A DNA stretch of 36,405 bases from an uncultured Bacilli bacterium (GTDB lineage: Bacteria; Bacillota_I; Bacilli_A; RF39; UBA660): NCBI GenBank assembly GCA_944331935.1, contig CALVIV010000012.1, positions 1 through 36,405 of the forward strand, given 5' to 3'. Under the pieces are notes generated by a model. That model was not told the origin of the DNA. It searched no databases and saw only the letters and a list, made by a program, of their open reading frames with translations. Below, in pieces: positions 30,513 to 36,405 of the stretch (position 1 is its first letter; every line of letters begins with the position of its first letter). The position numbers and the translations under genes were made by a program.

Positions 30513-31412
30513 TTACCCTTCCATTACCTTTACTTTCGCTTTACCATTATCTATACTTCTATCTATATCATCTTTAGTTTTATCTATGTCTTTAAGACTA
30601 TATTTAACAGTATCTTTAATATCATCTATTATTTTAAAGATTCTTTTAAATTCACTTTCTCTTAGATAAGCTTTATATTTAGCCTTTAAATCACTCTCTA
30701 CTTTTTCAATATTATCTAAATTACTTACTAAATTTTTCTCTATTTCTAGAGCATTATCTTTATATTTCTCTAAACTATCAATATATTCATTACATAAATC
30801 AATGTAATTCTCTTTATTTGATGATGATAACTCACTTAAGACTTTATAAGAAAGATAAGTTGCAAGTAATGTTCCCACTATATTATGATTATTCTTAAAA
30901 GCAAGAAAACTACCTAAGGCAAGCAATGCTTTAGTACCAAATCCTAATTTCTTAGCATCTTCTCTTTCTAAATCGTTAAATGTTCTATCTAAGTTAATAC
31001 TAGCAGTAGAACTTAAATCATCAAGAATCTTACCTGTAGATTTTAACTCTTTAGCGATATTATCAAAATCTTTCAAGTCATCTTCTTTATCAGTTAAATC
31101 TTCTTTAATATTATTGAACTCTATTGTCTTAGACCTAACCTCATTATCTAGTACTTCTTCTCTTAGCTTTGCTTCTTTATACTCTTTATATAGAAGAAAT
31201 AATTCATTTAAATCATCAGAAGTTTTTAATAAGGAAATAATATAGTCATATAAATCTTTATTTTCAGTTTTTAACTCATTAAGTATTTCTTTTAATTTCT
31301 CTAAGTCTTTAGGATTAGTAATATAGGGTACTTCACTAATCATCTTATCATATTTAAGACTATTATCATCATTCTTATCTCTTATATTATTTAAATATGT
31401 CTTAGCATCCAT
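30513..31412 (-). CDS. Coiled-coil protein with central membrane hairpin, unknown function
   Basis: 299 residues. Residues 75-145 and 195-299 are long charged helices with heptad-like Leu/Ile spacing. Between them a hydrophobic part FGTKALLALGSFLAF-KNNH-NIVGTLLATYLSYKVL (about 157-190) can form a membrane hairpin. The layout is coiled coil, two short membrane helices, coiled coil. I do not recognise a family. GAGGGATG precedes ATG 31412. It lies between an SDR gene (28 bases upstream) and the WG-like gene A, and might share a transcript with the SDR. Confidence 0.7.
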   Translation of the reverse strand: MDAKTYLNNIRDKNDDNSLKYDKMISEVPYITNPKDLEKLKEILNELKTENKDLYDYIISLLKTSDDLNELFLLYKEYKEAKLREEVLDNEVRSKTIEFNNIKEDLTDKEDDLKDFDNIAKELKSTGKILDDLSSTASINLDRTFNDLEREDAKKLGFGTKALLALGSFLAFKNNHNIVGTLLATYLSYKVLSELSSSNKENYIDLCNEYIDSLEKYKDNALEIEKNLVSNLDNIEKVESDLKAKYKAYLRESEFKRIFKIIDDIKDTVKYSLKDIDKTKDDIDRSIDNGKAKVKVMEG

Positions 31413-31439
31413 TTACATCCCTCTTTTACATACACTCTA

Positions 31440-32225
31440 TTATACTATAAAAGTTTTAATTAAGACATATAGTTTTGTAAATATTTTTTGGCTAAATGGT
31501 CTACTTATAATAAATTTAGGTTTATCTTTCTCTATCTCTCTAACTACTTCTTTAACTAAGTCACTATAATCAATCTCTTCTAATAGACTAAACATTATCT
31601 TTTGGTATTTAGTCATAGCCATAGCCTTATCTTTAACGATATATTCATCTTTAGATTTATTATCTATCATCAAATCATTAAAGCCTGTATAATAAGCTCC
31701 TGGAAGTATTAAAGAGATACTTACATCAAGCCCTTGATATAATAGTTCTAACTTTAACGTATTTGCAAGACTAACTAAGTATAATTTACTTGATGTATAA
31801 GTAGATAGATATGGTAAAGGATAAAACACAGCAAGGGATGAGGTTATAAAGACTTTACCACGTCTTTTATGATAATAACAGTATCTAAGATACTTCTGTA
31901 ATAGTCTAAAATTACCCTTAATATTAACATCAATTACTTCATTAAATCTATCATTAGAAATCTCTAAGATACTACCTCCATTACCAATAGAAGCATGTAA
32001 TATTAAACAGTCTATATCAAGTTCATCTATAATATTAAAGTCATTATCTAAAAGATTTAAGACAATAGGAAACATAATAATCTTTTCATCCTTAATTTTC
32101 TCTTCTAAAGCTTCCTTTTCCTTTAAAGTCTTACATCCTGCATAAACAATATGACCACGTAATGCCAGAGACTTACCAAGACTATACCCTATATTACTTC
32201 TAGAACCAGTTATTAATATATTCAT
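31440..32225 (-). CDS. Short-chain dehydrogenase/reductase
   Basis: 261 residues from ATG 32225 (GGTGATAATT upstream; the longer in-frame opening to 32264 runs into that site). Rossmann fold with TGSRSNIGYSLG (residues 6-17) for NAD(P), a catalytic Ser in FITSSLAVF and the Tyr/Lys pair in STYTSSKLYL (YxxxK). The NNAG motif is replaced by LHASIG. The length is typical. Substrate unknown; such SDRs act on ketones or alcohols of lipids and small metabolites. Confidence 0.92.
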   Translation of the reverse strand: MNILITGSRSNIGYSLGKSLALRGHIVYAGCKTLKEKEALEEKIKDEKIIMFPIVLNLLDNDFNIIDELDIDCLILHASIGNGGSILEISNDRFNEVIDVNIKGNFRLLQKYLRYCYYHKRRGKVFITSSLAVFYPLPYLSTYTSSKLYLVSLANTLKLELLYQGLDVSISLILPGAYYTGFNDLMIDNKSKDEYIVKDKAMAMTKYQKIMFSLLEEIDYSDLVKEVVREIEKDKPKFIISRPFSQKIFTKLYVLIKTFIV

Positions 32226-32250
32226 AATTATCACCATTATTAATATAACC

Positions 32251-32278
32251 AAAAAAGACTCCATTATTTAGAAGTCTT
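32251..32278 (-). terminator. Terminator after WG-like gene B
   Basis: Stem AAGACT/AGTCTT followed by T6 on minus. The sequence closely repeats the terminator at 34295-34324. Confidence 0.8.
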
Positions 32279-32297
32279 CTTAAAAACTATTATTCAT

Positions 32298-34211
32298 CTA
32301 ATTATTTCTTTTTGTATTCTTTAATACTAAAGATGGATACTTTTCTTTTAAACTACTATTATCTGAGGAATATTTCATTAATGCCTCTTCACCTAAATTA
32401 TCTTCCATAGAATCTATATAATTAGAAAATTCATCTAAAGCTTTTTTATCATAAGTACTAACTTCAAAAACATCAGTATCAGTTTCATAAGTAGTTATAT
32501 ATGAATTTATAACATTTTGGTAAGGTTTTATTAACATGTTATTTTCATAATAGTAATAAATTCCATCTATACTATAAAGATGTCTATTCCAAGAATCTAT
32601 TTTAGGTTCTACTGGTGCAATGACTGCATTAGGAGAAAATTCGCCTAACAAAATATTATTATAATCATAAATATAAGTGCTATCCAAAGTTCTACATGCA
32701 ATTATATCTTCAAGAAATGATATATCATTATACTTTCCAAGAGTTTCTAATTTATTGTTTTTATCTAGATCCTCGAAATCAGAACATGTTCTTCTAGCAA
32801 GTAAACAACTTTTCTCTTTTTCAAGAGAAAAATAAACTCTTTTAGCATTGTCTAATCTGCCATATTTAGAAGAAAAAGAAATTTTAATGTTTTTATATTC
32901 TTTTGGTATAATCAATTTTTCTAAATAGTAAATCCCTTTTTTATCATTTTCTTCGGTTTCGTAAAAACATTGGCTTAATACTTTTATAGAAGTACTAGTA
33001 GCAGGAACAACTGAAGCGTTATAACCATCACGGGGAAAGAATAAACCATATTTTTCTTTTTCTGAGATACTCTTTTTACTATATATTATCGCTTTGTCAG
33101 TTTTATCAATAAGAGAACATGACTCAATTATTGTTTCTAAAGGGATATTTGGTCCAAATCTTACTATATCAGAACCAGCTTTAGAAGTTAATATATAAAA
33201 ATCACCCCATAAATGTTCTACATCAGTATAATTCGGAATTAGTATATTATTTATACGAGCATCTCCGCAAAATAGTCCTTTATTTTCATTTTTGTCTATG
33301 TAGAAAACTTCCATATAATCTTTTATCTTATAATCAAAACTTATTTCATCATAGCCGCTTATTAAAGTTTTTACATTTATTTCTTTTGATTTTATATTAA
33401 CTACTGAACTAAGTATTTCTTTTTCATAATTTTCTTTGGCAATAAAAAGATATTCTTTACTATTATCATTATAATAAATTTTTTTTACATGTTCTACTTC
33501 TTTGGCTGTTTTTAACACTAAAAGTCTATTCTCTAAATCATAAACATATGTATTTGTATCACTATAGCAATATAAAATGTTCTTATCATTTTTATCCACT
33601 TCTATTCTATTAAACTCCGGACTGATAAAAGAAAACTCATCATTATATCTAAACCGATATTTATTATCTTTTCTAAAAAATGTTACATATCTATATACTT
33701 CAATATCATCAAATTCAAATGCTGTAATTAAACCACTACCAGTCTTGTAAATGGCTTGCTTCCCATTTAAGGATAGTTTCAAATATTCCTTGCTATAATA
33801 CCAAGTATTATATAATAAATAATTAGCATCTTCTACTTCTATATTAAATACACTTGTACTATCTTTATATGTTTCTTCATCAAACAAATAGGTTTTATTA
33901 TTAACTTTTGATTTAAGCAAAAATACTTTATCTAAAGTCTTCACTAATTCAAAATCATAAAAAGTATATTCATGTTTTGTAACATCATAATAGTTTATTG
34001 TATTATGTCGAGCCTTAGTTTGTATAAACTTTTTAAATAAAGGTTCAACCTCAGTAGAATAATAATCTAAGTTGCCAATAAGTTCATTAGTTTCAATATT
34101 TAATAGACCTGATCTACCACTTATAGAAGAGTGTATAAGGGCAACATCGTCAATAATTTTAGTAATACGAAAAGTATCTTTTTGTTCTTTTGTAATAGTT
34201 GTTTTCTTCAT
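32298..34211 (-). CDS. WG-repeat-like protein, paralogue B
   Basis: 637 residues from ATG 34211, which has GGGAGGTTTAGGT before it. Homologous over the full length to the protein at 28497-30443: IIDDVALIHSSISGRSGLLN against IIDDVALISSSISGKTGLLN, and KKGIYYLEKLIIPKEYKN against the matching repeat in A. The C-terminus SLKEKYPSLVLKNTKRNN is likewise shared. No signal peptide and no catalytic motif. WG-like repeats usually serve binding. Tandem duplication with an SDR and a coiled-coil gene between the copies suggests a family expanded in this lineage. The function is unknown. Confidence 0.7.
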   Translation of the reverse strand: MKKTTITKEQKDTFRITKIIDDVALIHSSISGRSGLLNIETNELIGNLDYYSTEVEPLFKKFIQTKARHNTINYYDVTKHEYTFYDFELVKTLDKVFLLKSKVNNKTYLFDEETYKDSTSVFNIEVEDANYLLYNTWYYSKEYLKLSLNGKQAIYKTGSGLITAFEFDDIEVYRYVTFFRKDNKYRFRYNDEFSFISPEFNRIEVDKNDKNILYCYSDTNTYVYDLENRLLVLKTAKEVEHVKKIYYNDNSKEYLFIAKENYEKEILSSVVNIKSKEINVKTLISGYDEISFDYKIKDYMEVFYIDKNENKGLFCGDARINNILIPNYTDVEHLWGDFYILTSKAGSDIVRFGPNIPLETIIESCSLIDKTDKAIIYSKKSISEKEKYGLFFPRDGYNASVVPATSTSIKVLSQCFYETEENDKKGIYYLEKLIIPKEYKNIKISFSSKYGRLDNAKRVYFSLEKEKSCLLARRTCSDFEDLDKNNKLETLGKYNDISFLEDIIACRTLDSTYIYDYNNILLGEFSPNAVIAPVEPKIDSWNRHLYSIDGIYYYYENNMLIKPYQNVINSYITTYETDTDVFEVSTYDKKALDEFSNYIDSMEDNLGEEALMKYSSDNSSLKEKYPSLVLKNTKRNN

Positions 34212-34244
34212 ACCTAAACCTCCCAACAACATAATGTTATGTTT

Positions 34245-34274
34245 ATAATAACACCAGAAATTAGTAAAAATCAA
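34245..34274 (-). promoter_or_regulatory. Promoter of WG-like gene B, with palindrome in the leader
   Basis: On the minus strand: TTGATT (34274..34269), 18-base spacer, TATTAT (34250..34245). A palindrome AACATAA-TG-TTATGTT (34228-34243) lies just downstream at the start of transcription and could be an operator. Confidence 0.5.
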
Positions 34275-34294
34275 TTGTTTTATTATAAATATAA

Positions 34295-34324
34295 CAAAAA
34301 AGACCTCTATTATTTAGAAGTCTT
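34295..34324 (-). terminator. Terminator of the two-component operon
   Basis: Stem AAGAC/GTCTT with inner TCT/AGA, then T6 on minus. The kinase's last codons and stop form one arm. Confidence 0.8.
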
Positions 34325-35584
34325 CTTAAATATAACAAAGGATACACCTTTTTTTTCGTTCTTAACTTTAATATCATAGTTCATTAGTAATAAGGTTTTC
34401 TTGACTATTGAAAGTCCTAATCCAAATTCACCCTTAATACCTTTCCGGAACGGAGTAAAGATTCCTTCAAGGAGAGTATCATCGATATTAGGACCATCAT
34501 TATATAAGGTTAAACGGTTATTTTTGGCAGTAATTTTAATTGTAGACTCTGCATATCTCATAAAGTTAGCAAGTAAATTATCTATTACAGTCTCAAAGTA
34601 ATCATGAGTACCATAGAAGTTACTATTCTTATCAAAAGAAACTTCAAATTTAACATCTTTTCTTCTAAACTTAAATTCTTTTATCGCCGTATTTACTATT
34701 TCTTTGATATCTACTAACTTATAATCTACTTTTTTATTATCTTTCAAGTAATCTAATTTATTCAAATAAAGAAGTGAATGAACTTTTAATTCAAGCTTAT
34801 CAGTCTGTTCACTAATAACATCAATTACAGTATTAGCATCTTCTATTTTATCATTATAAGCTTCTATATATGATTTTATTACGGTGAGAGGTGTTTTAAA
34901 ATCATGTGAAATATTTTGATACATTTGATTGCGATACTCTTCTTGGTTCTTTAAAGAGACTCGCATATCTTCAATAGCCAATTCTAATGAACGCATTTCA
35001 TCGTCAATTTGAAATGATATACTATGATCATATTGATCATTATCAATGTTGTCTATTTTTTCTTTTAACTTTTCTATTTTTCTAACTATAAAGCTTCCCC
35101 AAAGTATAAGGATGAAAGCTATTACTAGAAAAGCCACTATTACTACAGGGAAGACAGCGTCTAATATATCTTGTTTAGTCTTTTCAATATAAGTATCATT
35201 GGTAAGAGCTATTTTAGTAACATCATCATTATGGAGTGTATAATAATAATAAATTTGATTTTTATAAATAAATTTTCCGTAATTATCGGTAAAGGCATCC
35301 ATGATATCATTAACATCTTTAAAATCTATAATATCATGAATATTATCTGAATAGGCAACTGTATTTCCTATTTCATATAGGTAAGCAATCTCAGTTGTAA
35401 CTAAATCTTCATTAATATCTGATTGAACAAATTCAAGAGGTTCTCTTAAGTAACTATAGATATTACTTTCAGCTGAAGGGACAATAACTTGTGGTAAGAT
35501 AATTCCTAAGGTTAGAAAGAAAGCTAGAAATACTACTATTATTAATATCAATAACTGATGAGATAGTTTATTAAAGTATTTCAT
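34310..35584 (-). CDS. Sensor histidine kinase
   Basis: 424 residues. Two membrane helices (about 10-32 and 141-163) bracket a roughly 110-residue extracellular sensor region. A HAMP-like linker follows, then the dimerization helix with phospho-accepting His227 (NISHDFKTPLTV), the N box (DNLLANFMRYAES), G1 (NDGPNID), the F box (FTPFRKG) and G2 (GEFGLGLSIVKK). ATG 35584 overlaps the response-regulator stop by 4 bases (ATGA), so the pair is translationally coupled. The signal sensed is unknown; the extracellular domain has no recognisable family. Confidence 0.95.
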   Translation of the reverse strand: MKYFNKLSHQLLILIIVVFLAFFLTLGIILPQVIVPSAESNIYSYLREPLEFVQSDINEDLVTTEIAYLYEIGNTVAYSDNIHDIIDFKDVNDIMDAFTDNYGKFIYKNQIYYYYTLHNDDVTKIALTNDTYIEKTKQDILDAVFPVVIVAFLVIAFILILWGSFIVRKIEKLKEKIDNIDNDQYDHSISFQIDDEMRSLELAIEDMRVSLKNQEEYRNQMYQNISHDFKTPLTVIKSYIEAYNDKIEDANTVIDVISEQTDKLELKVHSLLYLNKLDYLKDNKKVDYKLVDIKEIVNTAIKEFKFRRKDVKFEVSFDKNSNFYGTHDYFETVIDNLLANFMRYAESTIKITAKNNRLTLYNDGPNIDDTLLEGIFTPFRKGIKGEFGLGLSIVKKTLLLMNYDIKVKNEKKGVSFVIFKKTSK

Positions 35585-36243
35585 GCACTTAATCTATATC
35601 CATATCCATAAATAGTATTAACGTTTAATAAAGGCATTTTCTTTCTTAATCTTCTAACTAAATCATCGACAGCTCTATCGCTTCCAAAGTAATCATTTCC
35701 CCATACAGCATCAAGTATATCTTCTCTTGAAAAACTCTTATTTAGGTTTTCTACTAATAATACAAGTAAATCAAACTCTAGTGTTGTAAGTTTAATTGGT
35801 TTATCTTTAATACTTACAATACGTTTATCTAAATCTATAGTATAATCTAAGTAATTAATTATTTTAGATTCAGTAGATTGATATACCCTTTTTATAATAT
35901 TATTAACTCTTAAAACAAGTTCTTTACTAGAATACGGTTTAGTAATGTAATCATCGCTACCTAACTCAAGGCCTAAAATTCGATCCAAATCCTGATCTCT
36001 TGCCGATGTAAATATTACAGGTACAAGGGGATATTTTTCACGAATTGCTTTGATTACATCATAGCCATTAACATCATCTCCTAACATAATATCTAGAATC
36101 CAGACATCGACAGGATTTCCAATATAGTTAATTGCATCAGCACCTTTAGTAAAGGTAACAACGTCATAACCTGCTTTTTCTAGATACATTTTAACTACAG
36201 TTGCTAAATCAGTTTCATCTTCAACTAAACATATTTTATACAT
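35581..36243 (-). CDS. OmpR/PhoB-family response regulator
   Basis: 220 residues from ATG 36243; GGTAGGTGGTG before it holds the ribosome site, so the in-frame upstream GTG is not the start. Receiver domain with acidic pair ED (residues 8-9), phospho-accepting Asp51 (WILDIMLGDD), Thr in VIFTSAR and Lys102 (YITKPYSS). The C-terminal winged helix (about 125-220) has TLEFDLLVLLVE and RAVDDLVRRLRKKM and ends YGYGYRL. Partner of the kinase just downstream. Target genes unknown. Confidence 0.96.
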   Translation of the reverse strand: MYKICLVEDETDLATVVKMYLEKAGYDVVTFTKGADAINYIGNPVDVWILDIMLGDDVNGYDVIKAIREKYPLVPVIFTSARDQDLDRILGLELGSDDYITKPYSSKELVLRVNNIIKRVYQSTESKIINYLDYTIDLDKRIVSIKDKPIKLTTLEFDLLVLLVENLNKSFSREDILDAVWGNDYFGSDRAVDDLVRRLRKKMPLLNVNTIYGYGYRLSA

Positions 36244-36405
36244 AAACACCACCTACCCCTAGTATAACATTAATTCAAGTTTTTGCCTACAAGTAAGTAG
36301 GCTTACCACTCTCCTTTCTTTAACTAAGATTTATGTAAAAAAACTATAGTTGTAAACGTAACTTAAACTTCTCTACTACATTTACCACTTCCTTTCTTTT
36401 ACAAA
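36244..36405 (-). promoter_or_regulatory. Leader region of the response-regulator gene with repeats and a hairpin
   Basis: On the minus strand a possible -10 TATACT lies about 20 bases before the ATG, but no convincing -35. A perfect hairpin GCCTAC/GTAGGC (36285-36290, 36297-36302) and two similar blocks AAAGAAAGGA...GTGGTAA (near 36400-36380 and 36325-36305) lie upstream. They could be regulator sites. The region runs off the window. Confidence 0.35.

Noticed and set aside
1..36405. Recoding of TGA as Trp, as in many Mollicutes
   Set aside because: TGA is a true stop for at least the 11569 and 35581 genes, and Trp codons in gltX, tkt and others are TGG.
1..36405. CRISPR array, insertion sequence or prophage
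   Set aside because: No regular short repeats with unique spacers, no transposase or phage proteins, and no terminal inverted repeats beyond terminators were seen.

Overview
The window is about 36.4 kb of very AT-rich DNA read with the standard code: TGA ends genes (for example at 11571..11569 and 35583..35581) and Trp is TGG. The conserved order tkt-sirA-yneF, a glmS ribozyme, a class B sortase with an NPxTS substrate, strong AGGAGG-type ribosome sites and long AT-rich intergenic terminators point to a low-GC Firmicute of the Bacilli/Tenericutes side, most likely an uncultured gut lineage. That placement is inference. No transposase, integrase, phage gene or CRISPR array was seen.

Layout. 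1-5331 (all minus): a PepC-like peptidase cut by the window edge whose catalytic Cys position is Ser, an M3-like metallopeptidase, gltX and a winged-helix metallophosphoesterase, the last three each with its own promoter. 5396-10022 (minus): five genes with overlapping ends in one operon, encoding a zinc-PLC-like hydrolase, a PnuC-type transporter, a radical SAM/nucleoside-deoxyribosyltransferase-like fusion, a CYTH/thymidylate-kinase-like fusion and a DHH phosphoesterase. A divergent LysR gene (10143-11036) faces it, with overlapping promoters and a T-N11-A box near -65 of the operon. 11037-11568: tRNA-Gln, a structured plus-strand RNA and a 22-residue membrane peptide on the opposite strand, resembling a type I toxin-antitoxin locus. 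11569-14930 (minus): an unknown gene, then tkt-sirA-yneF. 15032-18233 (plus): tRNA-Thr followed by a small accessory cluster holding a second radical SAM protein and a second PLC-like protein, each behind an identical 65-bp promoter repeat. 18287-21333: a short structured RNA, a sortase substrate, sortase B and a membrane-anchored protein. 21360-23714 (minus): GNAT, Nudix, an unknown protein and tRNA-Arg. 23769-27190 (plus): glmS ribozyme and glmS, a kinase-like protein, tRNA-Met and a small DUF6897-like protein. 27207-36243 (minus): GDPD, a pentapeptide-repeat protein, two WG-like paralogues separated by a coiled-coil membrane protein and an SDR, and a two-component system.

How they may work together. 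The best candidate for an undescribed system is the LysR-controlled operon at 5396-10022: import of a nucleoside-like compound (PnuC), radical chemistry and glycosidic-bond exchange (radical SAM/NDT), phosphorylation (kinase-like P-loop) and phosphoester cleavage (DHH). This reads as a nucleoside or cofactor salvage/remodelling pathway of unknown substrate. The second radical SAM plus PLC-like pair at 15911-17445 repeats two of its components under a shared promoter module.
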